Source: Burkholderia stagnalis (GTDB lineage: Bacteria > Pseudomonadota > Gammaproteobacteria > Burkholderiales > Burkholderiaceae). Taken from it: a stretch of 64,000 nt of DNA. The position numbers and the translations under genes were made by a program. How positions within the stretch are numbered: the stretch's first letter is position 1; the number at the start of each line of letters is the position of its first letter. The notes beneath the pieces were generated by a model. That model saw only the letters and a program-made list of their open reading frames with translations, was not told the origin of the DNA and did not search any database. The stretch covers positions 124,001 through 188,000 of the forward strand of contig NZ_CADESW010000005.1 of assembly GCF_902830275.1 (NCBI RefSeq). The letters are read 5' to 3'. This document shows positions 46,000 to 54,786 of the stretch, piece by piece.

Positions 46000-46019
46000 C
46001 CCGGCGGGCGCCCGCCGGG
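46000..46019. terminator. perfect nine-pair hairpin after the OmpW gene
   Basis: CCCGGCGGG, CG, CCCGCCGGG starts at the base after the stop codon. With no T tract it may only weaken read-through into the PraB-like gene 113 bases on, or protect the 3' end of the upstream message. Confidence 0.45.
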
Positions 46020-46112
46020 CGCCATGCCGGGTTCCCTCGGCGCGCTGGCCGGTCCGGTTCGCGCGCCGACCATTCGGCGGCTCGCCGCCATTCGTCAAGT
46101 GAGGCCAGTACC

Positions 46113-46607
46113 ATGAAGATTCGCAAAGCCGTTTCTGTCGTTGCTGCGCTTGCATTGTCGTCCGCGCTCGCCGCGCCCGCGTTCGCCGTCGTCGTGTCGC
46201 GCACGGACGGCCAGCCGATGAACCCCAATGGCGAACCGTTCTCCGCAACGGGCATCACCGCGCTGAGCAAGGGCACGATCAGCGCGAACTGCACGGCGAC
46301 ATTCAACGGCACGATCACGCCGACCGGCAGCGTGGTGATCACGTCGGCGCAGTTCACGGGCGGCGGCACCTGCGGGCTGATCTCGGCCGGCGGAACCCCG
46401 TGGACCGGGCAGGCGGACACCGCGACGCAGCTGTCGATCAACAACGTGAAGGTCGCGGTGACGCTGCTCGGCAACTGCGGCCCGAGCAAGGTCGTGGCGA
46501 CGTGGAGCGATCCGAACTCGTCGCTGACGTTCAACAACGCGGCGCTGACGCCGGACTGCAAGGTGAGCGGCACGCTGCTGACGTCGCCGAAGCTCCACGT
46601 GCAGTAA
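46113..46607 (+). CDS. PraB-like exported protein (alkane oxidation activator family)
   Basis: A 164-residue exported protein. Residues 1-26 are a signal peptide (VVAALALSSALAAPAFA). The mature part is Thr/Gly/Asn-rich with four cysteines (SANCTATFNG, GGTCGLIS, GNCGPSK, PDCKVSG), suggesting two disulfides. It resembles the proteins annotated as alkane oxidation protein activator PraB, which are secreted surface proteins that aid hydrocarbon use or attachment in Pseudomonas. The assignment rests on overall pattern and is moderate. It lies behind the OmpW and DUF2957 genes, on the same strand. Confidence 0.7.
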   Translation: MKIRKAVSVVAALALSSALAAPAFAVVVSRTDGQPMNPNGEPFSATGITALSKGTISANCTATFNGTITPTGSVVITSAQFTGGGTCGLISAGGTPWTGQADTATQLSINNVKVAVTLLGNCGPSKVVATWSDPNSSLTFNNAALTPDCKVSGTLLTSPKLHVQ

Positions 46608-46621
46608 AGCACCCGGGCGGG

Positions 46622-46642
46622 CCGCGCGTCACGAGCGCGCGG
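46622..46642. terminator. hairpin after the PraB-like gene
   Basis: CCGCGCG, loop TCACGAG, CGCGCGG forms a seven-pair stem 14 bases past the stop of the 46113 gene. It has no T tract. Confidence 0.5.
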
Positions 46643-46683
46643 CTGCCCTGCGGATGCGCGCCGATCATCCGTATCGGCGCGAC

Positions 46684-46715
46684 GCCGCTTGTGCCGCTTG
46701 TGCCGCTTGTGCCGC
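46684..46715. repeat. tandem nine-base repeat (GCCGCTTGT)
   Basis: Three full copies of GCCGCTTGT and a partial fourth lie in the gap between the PraB-like gene and the efflux pump gene. It could vary in copy number by slippage and alter promoter spacing, but no promoter was identified. Confidence 0.7.
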
Positions 46716-46882
46716 GACGATTCCCATCGAAGCCGGCAATGATTTCATGCGGCAAGCACTATTGATGCCGAAGGTTCCCGCCCACTAGTCTGTAGCCCGG
46801 CGCGTCGCCCGTTGCGCGACGCCGGCGGCCCCGCTTCACGCGGCGCGCGCCCGATTCCTCTCATTCCGGGACCGCAGACCAC

Positions 46883-48442
46883 ATGGCTTCCTCTTCTCCC
46901 ATCCCGCCGCTGTCGGGCGGGAAGCTCGCGCTCGGCACGCTCGCGGTATCGCTCGCGATGTTCATGAACGTGCTCGACTCGTCGATCGCGAACGTCGCGA
47001 TCCCGACGATCTCGGGCGACCTCGGCGTGTCCATCGACGAAGGCACCTGGGTGATCACGATCTTCGCGGCCGCCAACGCGGTGTCGATTCCGCTCACGGG
47101 CTGGCTCACGCAGCGCTTCGGCCAGGTGCGGCTGTTCGTGACGTCGATCCTGCTGTTCGTGCTCGCGTCGTGGCTGTGCGGCGTCGCGCCGAACCTGCCG
47201 ACGCTGCTCGGCGCGCGGATCCTGCAGGGCGCGGTGGCCGGGCCGCTCGCGCCGCTGTCGCAGGCGCTGCTGCTCGGCGCGTGGCCGCGGCAGAAATCGG
47301 CGACCGCGCTCGCGCTGTGGTCGATGACGGCGCTCGTCGGGCCGATCGCAGGCCCGTCGCTCGGCGGCTGGATCACGTACGACTACAACTGGTCGTGGAT
47401 CTTCTACATCAACGTTCCGGTGGGCTTCTTCGCGGCGGCCGTCACCTGGATGGTGTTCCGCGATCGCGAATCGCCGGTGCGCCGCCTGCCGATCGACACG
47501 GTCGGGCTCGGGCTGCTGGTGCTGTGGGTGGCGTCGCTGCAGATCATGCTGGACAAGGGCCGCGACCTCGACTGGTTCGACTCGCCCGTGATCGTCACGC
47601 TCGGCATCGTCGCGCTGATCGGCTTCGTGCTGTTCCTGATCTGGGAGCTGACCGAGCCGAACCCGGTCGTCGACATCCGCCTGTTCACGCAGCGCAACTT
47701 CGCAGGCGGCACGATCGCGATCTCGGTCGCGTACGGGATGTTCTTCGGCACGCTGGTGCTGCTGCCGCAATGGATGCAGAGCAACCTCGGCTACCGCGCC
47801 ATCGATTCGGGGCTCACGACCGCGCCGCTCGGCATCTTCGCGGTCCTGCTGACGCCGGTGATGGGCCGCATCCTGCCGCGCAGCGACCCGCGCTACATCG
47901 CGACGCTCGCGTTCGTCGGCTTCGCGGCCGTATTCATGATGCGCACGCGCTTCTACGCCGACGTGTCGAACCGGGATCTCGTGTTGCCGACGCTGCTGCA
48001 GGGCATCCCGATGGCGATGTTCTTCGTGCCGCTCACGTCGATCATCCTGTCGGGCCTGCCGCCCGAGAAGATTCCGGCCGCCGCGGGCCTGTCGAATTTC
48101 GGGCGCACGTTCTGCGGCGCGGTCGGCACGTCGCTGATCGGCAATGCATGGAACAACCGCACGATCCTGCACCACGCGCGGCTCACCGAGCAGGCGAGCC
48201 CAACCAACCCGGATTTCACGCAGCAGATCGACACGGCCCGCTCGCTGCTCCATCTGGGCCCCGACGCGGCGCACGCGATGTTCAACGCGTCGGTCGACGC
48301 GCAGGCCGCGGTGATGGGGCTGAACGACATCTTCTACATTTCCGCGTTCATCTTCATCGCGATCATCCCGCTGATCTGGATCACCCGCCCCGCGAAGGCG
48401 GGCGGCGGCGCGGATTCCGCGGCGGCGGCGGGCGCGCACTGA
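46883..48442 (+). CDS. DHA2 family (EmrB/QacA) multidrug efflux transporter
   Basis: A 519-residue inner-membrane protein with about 14 hydrophobic segments. It shows the DHA2 start (FMNVLDSSIANVAIPTISGDL), read as FMNVLDSSIANVAIPT, and the family motifs WVITIFAAANAVSIPLTGW, RILQGAVAGPLAPLSQA, and VGPIAGPSLGGWI (motif C-like). It exports drugs or toxic lipids using the proton gradient. EmrB pumps usually work with an EmrA adaptor and an outer-membrane channel; neither is adjacent, so partners lie elsewhere or it works alone. Confidence 0.92.
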   Translation: MASSSPIPPLSGGKLALGTLAVSLAMFMNVLDSSIANVAIPTISGDLGVSIDEGTWVITIFAAANAVSIPLTGWLTQRFGQVRLFVTSILLFVLASWLCGVAPNLPTLLGARILQGAVAGPLAPLSQALLLGAWPRQKSATALALWSMTALVGPIAGPSLGGWITYDYNWSWIFYINVPVGFFAAAVTWMVFRDRESPVRRLPIDTVGLGLLVLWVASLQIMLDKGRDLDWFDSPVIVTLGIVALIGFVLFLIWELTEPNPVVDIRLFTQRNFAGGTIAISVAYGMFFGTLVLLPQWMQSNLGYRAIDSGLTTAPLGIFAVLLTPVMGRILPRSDPRYIATLAFVGFAAVFMMRTRFYADVSNRDLVLPTLLQGIPMAMFFVPLTSIILSGLPPEKIPAAAGLSNFGRTFCGAVGTSLIGNAWNNRTILHHARLTEQASPTNPDFTQQIDTARSLLHLGPDAAHAMFNASVDAQAAVMGLNDIFYISAFIFIAIIPLIWITRPAKAGGGADSAAAAGAH

Positions 48443-48473
48443 CGGGCCGAACGGCGGCCCGGCCGCGGCGCCG

Positions 48474-50786
48474 TCACGCCTGCGCCGCCGCCTGCCGGTC
48501 GAGCTGTTCGACGCGCGCGGCATCCTGCTCGCCCGGCACGGGCCGGCCGAACAGGAAACCCTGCACCTCGCGGCAGCCTTCCTGCGTGATGCACGCGAGC
48601 TGTTCCTCGGTCTCGACGCCTTCGGCGACGGTCGTCACGCCGAGGCGCTTGCCGAGATCCGCCACCGCCCGCACCACGGCCGCGCAGTCGGGCCGCGTGA
48701 CCGCGTCGCGCACGAAGGTGCCGTCGATCTTGATCTTGTCGAACGGAAACGCGCGCAGATGCGCGAGCGACGAGAAGCCCGTGCCGAAATCGTCGAGCGC
48801 GACGCGCACCCCCATCGCGCGCAGCGCGCGCAGGTCGGCGATCGCCTTGCCCTCGTCGTGCAGCAGCGCGGTTTCGGTCACCTCGATCTCCAGCCGGTCG
48901 GGCGCGAGGCCCGAGCCGGCCAGCGCCGCCGCGACGGCCGGCGCGATCGTGCCGTGGCCGAGCTGCGCGGCCGACACGTTGACGGCCACCCGCGCGCCGT
49001 CCTGCCAGCGCACCGCGTTGCGGCACGCCTGCTCGAGCACGAAGGTGCCGAGCCGGTCGATCAGCCCGCTGCCTTCCGCCACCGGAATGAACTTGCCCGG
49101 CGAGACCCAGCCCATGCGCGGGTGGTGCCAGCGCAGCAGCGCTTCGCGCGTGGTCACACGCTTGGTGTGGACGTCGACGATCGGCTGGTAGAACACGAAC
49201 AGCTCGCGGTTGCCGTCGAGCGCGGCGCGCAGCTTCGATTCGAGCGCGACCCGTTCCAGCGCGCGCGTCTCCATGTCCGGCGCGAAGATCCGGAAGGTGC
49301 CCCGGCCGGCCGTCTTGGCCGCGTAGAGCGCCATGTCCGCGCGCGACAGCAGCACGCCGGCGGTGTCGCCGTGGTGCGGCGCGAGCACGCAGCCGATCGA
49401 TGCGCCAATATGGATCAGCCGGCCGGGCGACGGCGCATACGGCGCGACGAGCGCAGCCACCAGCCGGGCGGCGGCGGCCCGCGCGGCGTCCGCATCGGTG
49501 TCGCGCAGCAGCACCGCGAATTCGTCGCCGCCGATGCGCCCGAGCATCATGCCCGGGCCCGGGCATTGCACGCGCAGGCGCTCGGCGACCTGCCGCAGCA
49601 GCGCGTCGCCGGCCGAATGCCCGCGCGCGTCGTTGACGAGCTTGAAGCCGTCGAGGTCGATGTAGAGCAGCGCGATCACCTGGCCGGCCTGGCGCAGGCT
49701 CGCGTCGAATTCGGCGAGGAACGTCGCGCGGTTCGGCAGGCCGGTGAGCGAATCGTGATGCGCGAGCTCGTGGATGCGCGCCTCCGCCTCGGCCTGCTGC
49801 GTGACGATCGACCACGATAGCATCGGGCAGATGTAATGGCCGTCGGTGTCGCGCACGGCCGACACCTGGATGTCGAGCACTTCCGGCCCGAGCCGGATGC
49901 GGGTGCGATGCGGCAGGTTCGCGGGATCGGCGAGCATGCGGCGCTGGCGCTGCGGTTGCCGGTGGAAGAAATCGAGCGACGCGCCGAGCGCGTCGTCGGC
50001 CCGGATCGGCAGCAGGTGCTCGATCTCGCGCAGCAGCGCCTTCGACGTCTCGTTCAGGTAGTTGATGGCGAACGTGTCCGGGTCGGCGGTCATCACGGCG
50101 ACCGGCATGTCGTCGATCATGCGCAGCAGCCGCGTCTGCGCCTGCTCGCGGATGCGCGATTCGGCCTGGGCCTCGACGGTGCGCACGAAGCCGCGGTAGT
50201 TGACCGTGATGACGGCGATCAGCGCGGCCGACACGAACGCCATGTTGATCGCCGTCGCGACGAGCGTGGGCTGGTGCGTCGAGCCGAAGAACGCGATGAA
50301 CGCGACGTTGACGATCACGGCGACGATCAGCGCGGCCGAGCGCAGGTACATCAGGCTGAAGATGCAGCCGATCACGGTGATCGCCATGTAGAACGCGACC
50401 TGCGCCTTCTGCCACGCGTCGCCGTACTGGAACAGCAGCAGCGCCCAGGTCGCGAAGGTCAGGGCCATCGGCACGATCAGCCAGTTCGTGTGCGTGAGCG
50501 CGCGCCGCACGATCTCCGGGGTCGGCTCCACGAACCGGGCGCGGCGCCAGTGCAGCACGCGCACGAACGAGGCGAGCGACATCAGCGCCGGTATCGTGAC
50601 GGTCAGCCAGAACGGCGCATCGCCGAGATGCGTGAGCGCGAGGCTCCAGGTGCTCGTGATGAGGATCAGATACATCACCGGGAGCTGGCTGGCGAACACG
50701 CGGTATTGCGCCGTGAGCAGGTCCGGGTTCTGCGCGGGCGTCGTCATGCGGCGCAGCGATGCCGTCAATGCCTTGAAGATCTTCAT
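48474..50786 (-). CDS. GGDEF-EAL cyclic-di-GMP protein with membrane and PAS domains
   Basis: A 770-residue protein. The first 200 residues hold about five membrane segments. A PAS-like region covers about 215-330. The GGDEF domain (about 340-500) has intact RIGGDEF but no RxxD inhibitory site. The EAL domain (510-760) keeps REALLRW, NVSAAQL, VTETALL, DDFGTGFSS, KIKIDGTFV and VAEGVETEEQ, so phosphodiesterase activity is likely. It is the downstream member of a tandem pair with the gene at 50851. The start at 50786 is set by MKIFKALT following AGGCAGG. Confidence 0.92.
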   Translation of the reverse strand: MKIFKALTASLRRMTTPAQNPDLLTAQYRVFASQLPVMYLILITSTWSLALTHLGDAPFWLTVTIPALMSLASFVRVLHWRRARFVEPTPEIVRRALTHTNWLIVPMALTFATWALLLFQYGDAWQKAQVAFYMAITVIGCIFSLMYLRSAALIVAVIVNVAFIAFFGSTHQPTLVATAINMAFVSAALIAVITVNYRGFVRTVEAQAESRIREQAQTRLLRMIDDMPVAVMTADPDTFAINYLNETSKALLREIEHLLPIRADDALGASLDFFHRQPQRQRRMLADPANLPHRTRIRLGPEVLDIQVSAVRDTDGHYICPMLSWSIVTQQAEAEARIHELAHHDSLTGLPNRATFLAEFDASLRQAGQVIALLYIDLDGFKLVNDARGHSAGDALLRQVAERLRVQCPGPGMMLGRIGGDEFAVLLRDTDADAARAAAARLVAALVAPYAPSPGRLIHIGASIGCVLAPHHGDTAGVLLSRADMALYAAKTAGRGTFRIFAPDMETRALERVALESKLRAALDGNRELFVFYQPIVDVHTKRVTTREALLRWHHPRMGWVSPGKFIPVAEGSGLIDRLGTFVLEQACRNAVRWQDGARVAVNVSAAQLGHGTIAPAVAAALAGSGLAPDRLEIEVTETALLHDEGKAIADLRALRAMGVRVALDDFGTGFSSLAHLRAFPFDKIKIDGTFVRDAVTRPDCAAVVRAVADLGKRLGVTTVAEGVETEEQLACITQEGCREVQGFLFGRPVPGEQDAARVEQLDRQAAAQA

Positions 50787-50850
50787 GCGAACCTGCCTGT
50801 TGCAACACCGGTTCGGGGTGTCGGGCCCGGCCTGGCCGGCGGCCGCGCGC

Positions 50851-52941
50851 TCATGACTGCACCATCGCAAGGCCTGCCGCTTCCGCGGCCGGGAACGCCG
50901 GGTGGGCGCGCGCATCGCCGGCCAGCGCGAGCTGCCCGCTGCCGACGATCTCGTCGAGCGGCACGGGCCGGCCGAGCAGGAAGCCCTGCGCCTCGTCGCA
51001 GCCTTCCTCGGTCAGCAGCGACAGCTGGTCGGGCGTTTCGATGCCTTCGGCCAGGATCGGAATCCCGAGGCTCTTGCCGAGCGCGAGCACGGCCCGGACG
51101 ATCGCGCGATCGGGCGGGTTGGTTTCCGCGTCCGTCACGAACGAGCGGTCGAGCTTGATCCGGTCGAACGGGAACGAGCGCAGCGTGTCGAGCGACGAGT
51201 ACCCGGTGCCGAAATCGTCGAGCGCGATGGTGACGCCCAGCGCCTTGATCTCGCGCAGCGTGCGCAGCGCGCGCTCGCGGCCGGCGAAGATCGTCGATTC
51301 GGTCAGCTCGAGCTGCAGGCGCGCCGGCGGCAGGCGGGTTTCCGCCAGCACGTCCGCGACGAGCTTCGTCAGGTCGGTGTGCATGAACTGCACGGCCGAC
51401 ACGTTCACCGCGACGATGTACGGCGGCTCCCAGCCGGCCGCGCTCGCGCACGCCTCGCGCAGCACCCATTCGCCGATGTCGAGGATCATCCCGTTTTCCT
51501 CGGCGAGCGGGATGAATTCGGATGGCGAAATGGCGCCGAGCGTCGCATGGCGCCAGCGCAGCAGCGCCTCGTAGCCGCGGACTTCGCCGGTCGTGAGCGA
51601 CGTCTGCACCTGGTAGTGGATGCTCAGCTGCCTGTCGGCCACCGCGCGCCGCAGGTCGGCCGCGAGGCTGCGCCGCGCGCGCACGAGCTGGTCCATCGCC
51701 GGTTCGTAGAAGCAGACGGGCCGGGTGATGCTGCCCTTGGCGCGGTACATCGCGAGGTCTGCGTTGTTGACGAGCACGCCCTTGGTGGCCGCGTCGTCGG
51801 GGTAGATCGCGACGCCGAAGCTCGCGCCCGGCACGATCTCGTAGTCGTCGAGCCGGATCGTCTTGTAGAGCGCGGGTTCGAGCCGTTCGAGGAAGTCGGT
51901 CAGGTGGCCGTCGCTGCTCATCCGGCAGATCGCGGCGAACTCGTCGCCGCCGACGCGGGCGACGAATTCGCCGTCGCGCAGCAGGTTCGTCATGCGCCGC
52001 GCGAGGATGCGCAACACCTCGTCGCCGGCGTGGTGGCCGCGCAGGTCGTTGATCTCCTTGAAGCGGTTCAGGTCGATGCCGATCAGCGCGAGCTTCGCGC
52101 CGCGCTCGTGCGCCAGCGCGAGTTCGAGGTCGAGCCGTTCATTGAAGCTGGCGCGGTTCGGCAGGCCGGTCAGCATGTCGCTCAGCGCCATCCGGCGCAG
52201 GTGTTCGAGCGATTCGGCGCGCACGTTGCCATCGATCACGTAGCTCACGAGCCCCGTGCAGACGATCACGAGCGACATGCCCGCGATCGCGAGCGCCAGC
52301 GTGCGCAGCGCGCCCGCGTCGGTCAGCGCGCCTTCGAGCGTGAGCGGCGTCACGCGCAGCGCGGTCATGCCGGTGAAGTGCAGCGCGAGGATCGCGAGCG
52401 ACAGCAGGCCGGCCATGTGGTTGACCGCGTGCGGCACGCGCCGCATCGCGCAGTGCAGCGCAAGCGCGGACAGCGCGACCGACAGCGCCACCGACGCCAC
52501 CAGGTAGCGGACGTCCCACGACAGGATGCCCTCGACCCGCCACGCGAGCATGCCGGTGTAATGCATCAGCGCGATCGCCGTGCCGACCGCTGCGCCGCCG
52601 AGCGCGGGCGCGGCGCGGGTCGCGCGGAAGGTGGTCAGCGCGAAGCCGATCGTGCTGCCGCCCACCGCGATCAGCAGCGACAGCACCGTCAGCGACGGAT
52701 CGAAGTGCACGGGCGCGCCGGCGTCGAAGCCGAGCATCGCGATGAAGTGCGTGCACCAGATCGCCACGCCGGCCGAGATCGCCGTCAGCACCTGCCAGCC
52801 GAGCCGCTGCGTGCCGACCGTGCTCGCCGAGCGCTGGAACAGCCGCGCGGTCACCCACGAGCCGACCCCGCACAGCAGCGCGGCCAGCAGCACGAGCCAG
52901 AGATTGTGCTCATAAACGATGCACCCGAGAACTGTCGCCAC
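50851..52941 (-). CDS. MHYT-GGDEF-EAL cyclic-di-GMP protein
   Basis: A 696-residue protein starting at GTG 52941, preceded by GGATGGGG. The N-terminal seven-helix MHYT sensor shows CTHFIAMLGF, ALMHYTGMLAW and ALHFTGMTAL, proposed to bind copper and sense gases. GGDEF is intact (RVGGDEFAAI). The EAL domain has YEALLRW, NVSAVQF, LTESTIF, DDFGTGYSS, RIKLDRSFV and LAEGIETPDQ. It likely makes and/or degrades c-di-GMP in response to oxygen, CO or NO (family knowledge). The next GGDEF-EAL gene begins 64 bases after it. Confidence 0.93.
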   Translation of the reverse strand: MATVLGCIVYEHNLWLVLLAALLCGVGSWVTARLFQRSASTVGTQRLGWQVLTAISAGVAIWCTHFIAMLGFDAGAPVHFDPSLTVLSLLIAVGGSTIGFALTTFRATRAAPALGGAAVGTAIALMHYTGMLAWRVEGILSWDVRYLVASVALSVALSALALHCAMRRVPHAVNHMAGLLSLAILALHFTGMTALRVTPLTLEGALTDAGALRTLALAIAGMSLVIVCTGLVSYVIDGNVRAESLEHLRRMALSDMLTGLPNRASFNERLDLELALAHERGAKLALIGIDLNRFKEINDLRGHHAGDEVLRILARRMTNLLRDGEFVARVGGDEFAAICRMSSDGHLTDFLERLEPALYKTIRLDDYEIVPGASFGVAIYPDDAATKGVLVNNADLAMYRAKGSITRPVCFYEPAMDQLVRARRSLAADLRRAVADRQLSIHYQVQTSLTTGEVRGYEALLRWRHATLGAISPSEFIPLAEENGMILDIGEWVLREACASAAGWEPPYIVAVNVSAVQFMHTDLTKLVADVLAETRLPPARLQLELTESTIFAGRERALRTLREIKALGVTIALDDFGTGYSSLDTLRSFPFDRIKLDRSFVTDAETNPPDRAIVRAVLALGKSLGIPILAEGIETPDQLSLLTEEGCDEAQGFLLGRPVPLDEIVGSGQLALAGDARAHPAFPAAEAAGLAMVQS

Positions 52942-53243
52942 ACCCCATCCTTTCCTTGAACTTCCCGCTGCGCCTGCCGTCGGCGGCCGGTCGCGCACTC
53001 GGGTTGCCGCATTTCGCGACGAAACGCCTAAAAAAGATAACGGCAAGGACTAAACAAACTGAACGCCACGCCCTGGCGCGCAAACGATTCCGGTTCTGAT
53101 TTTTAATTGGTGCCGGAACGGACGGGCGCCTGTGGGGCGGCGGATGGGCGGGAAGGCCGGTTTTCGGCGGCCGGGGTAGTATCGAGCGGCCCGGCGTGCG
53201 CCCGGCACGCCCGGCGTCATACAACAAGGAGAAACCGAGAGAA
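52942..53243. promoter_or_regulatory. divergent promoter region
   Basis: About 300 bases between the MHYT gene (minus) and the beta-propeller gene (plus). The middle, near 53028-53110, is relatively AT-rich and probably holds both promoters. No gene or clear repeat is seen. Confidence 0.3.
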
Positions 53244-54443
53244 ATGCAAGCGAACCAACCCTCCGTCCGGCCGACCCGCGTGATCGCGGGGCTGGCGTTT
53301 GCCGCCGCCGCGCTCACCGCCCATGCCGCCGACTGGATCGTGTCCGCCAACGACGGCAAGTACCAGCGTGTCGAGGGCCGCGACACCTACCTGGCCGCGC
53401 CGCCGTCCGACACGCTGACGCTGCTCGACGCCGCCACGTTCCCGCCGAAGGTCGCGCTGCAGGTGGACGTCGAGAACGGGATCCAGGGGCCGCCGCAGGC
53501 GGTTGCCGTCACGCCCGACGCGAGCGTCGCGCTCGTCGCCGCGCCCACCCGCTACGACCAGGCCGCGAAGCGGCTCGTGTTCGACACGTTCCTGCAGGTC
53601 GTGGACCTGAAGGCGGCGCCGCCCGCCGTCACGCGCATCGATCTGGCCGCGCATCCGCAGGGCATCGCGATCGACCGCTCGGGGCGGCTCGCGCTGGTCA
53701 CGGACGTCGACGGCGGCGTGTCGGTGCTGCGCATCGACGGCACCGAGGGCGGCACGCGTGTCGCGCTCGACGGCAGCCTGAAGATCGGCAAGAAGCGGCT
53801 CGGCGGCGTGAGCTTCACGCACGACGGCCGGCATGCGCTCGTCGCGCTGCGCGACGAGCAGGGCGTGGCGGTGCTGAACGTGGACGGCGACAAGGTGACC
53901 GACGGCGGCACGCGCCTGTCCAGCGGGGTGGCGCCGTACACGATCGACGTGTCGAGCGACAACCGCTGGGCCGTGGTCAGCAACGTCGGGCTCGCGGGCC
54001 TGCCGGGCTATGCGGGCAAGCTCGCGGGCGATGCCGATACGGTCGCGCTGATCGACGTGTCGCGCGAGCCGTTCCGCACGGTCCAGTACCTGAGCGTGCC
54101 GTCGCTGCCGGAAGGCGTCGCGATTTCGCCGGACGGCAAGTGGATCGCCGTGCAGACGATGGACGGTTCGAACCTGACGACCGACAACGCCGGCCGCCGC
54201 GCGCGCGGCAAGGTGCTGCTGTTCGCGATCCGCGACGGCCAGGCCGTCAAGGCCGGCGAGGCGCCGGGCGGCGAGGCGGCGCAAGGGATCGTGTTTACGG
54301 CCGACAGCCGCCACGTGATCGTGCAGTTCAACGTCGAGCGGCAGCTCGCGCTCTATGCCGTCGACGGCGGCAGGCTGCGCGACACCGGCAAGCGGATCGC
54401 GCTGACGGGCGGGCCGTCGTCGCTGCGCTCGACGCCGCGCTGA
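53244..54443 (+). CDS. exported YncE-like beta-propeller protein
   Basis: A 399-residue protein with AAGGAG about 12 bases before the ATG. The signal peptide ends ALTAHAAD. The mature part is built of repeated propeller blades with similar turns: AVAVTPDASVALVAA, QGIAIDRSGRLALVTD, GVSFTHDGRHALVAL, TIDVSSDNRWAVVSN, GVAISPDGKWIAVQ and GIVFTADSRHVIVQF, about seven in all. This matches YncE/lactonase-like propellers of the periplasm; substrate or partner unknown. It ends just before a strong hairpin. Confidence 0.87.
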   Translation: MQANQPSVRPTRVIAGLAFAAAALTAHAADWIVSANDGKYQRVEGRDTYLAAPPSDTLTLLDAATFPPKVALQVDVENGIQGPPQAVAVTPDASVALVAAPTRYDQAAKRLVFDTFLQVVDLKAAPPAVTRIDLAAHPQGIAIDRSGRLALVTDVDGGVSVLRIDGTEGGTRVALDGSLKIGKKRLGGVSFTHDGRHALVALRDEQGVAVLNVDGDKVTDGGTRLSSGVAPYTIDVSSDNRWAVVSNVGLAGLPGYAGKLAGDADTVALIDVSREPFRTVQYLSVPSLPEGVAISPDGKWIAVQTMDGSNLTTDNAGRRARGKVLLFAIRDGQAVKAGEAPGGEAAQGIVFTADSRHVIVQFNVERQLALYAVDGGRLRDTGKRIALTGGPSSLRSTPR

Positions 54444-54450
54444 GCGAGCG

Positions 54451-54481
54451 GGACGCGCGACCGGCGTACGGTCGCGTGTCC
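54451..54481 (+). terminator. terminator-like hairpin after the beta-propeller gene
   Basis: GGACGCGCGACC pairs with GGTCGCGTGTCC (one mismatch) around the loop GGCGTAC, eight bases after the stop codon. It has no T tract, but the stem is long and stable. Confidence 0.6.
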
Positions 54482-54500
54482 GGCATCGCGGGGTGCGGCT

Positions 54501-54623
54501 CGGCGTGCCGGCTTCGTCGTGCATGAGCCGCTCGATCCGCAGCACCCGGCTGCCGTCCTCGACGCGCAGCGCGCCGACGCTGTCGTCGTCCGCGAGGATC
54601 GCGTCGATCGACAGGTCGGCATG
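54501..54623 (-). pseudogene. remnant of a GntR-type regulator (UTRA effector domain fragment)
   Basis: Read on the minus strand, about 40 codons give HADLSIDAILADDDSVGAL and then GSRVLRIERLMHDEAGTP. This resembles the end part of UTRA domains of GntR/HutC regulators. On both sides the frame turns to low-complexity Arg/Pro sequence, and no helix-turn-helix or proper C-terminus is present. It looks like a leftover from a deletion. Assignment is from pattern only. Confidence 0.45.
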
Positions 54624-54786
54624 GCCGTGCGGCGGGGAGCGCGTGTGGCGGGGCATCGGCGCGTGCCCGGGATTCGGTGCCGCGCGTGTTACGCTCCCGG
54701 TCTCTTCGATTGACGGCGCGATTTCGGGTATTCGTGCCACTGAAGGAAGCCACAGATAATGTCTCGGGGTAATTCAAAGCAACAAC

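Noticed and set aside
46000..46019. Strong hairpin as the certain end of the DUF2957-OmpW transcript
   Set aside because: No T tract follows and the loop would be very small, so full termination cannot be claimed; listed at low confidence.
50902..52959. Long plus-strand open frame of 685 codons
   Set aside because: It is the antisense shadow of the MHYT-GGDEF-EAL gene, with no recognisable motif.
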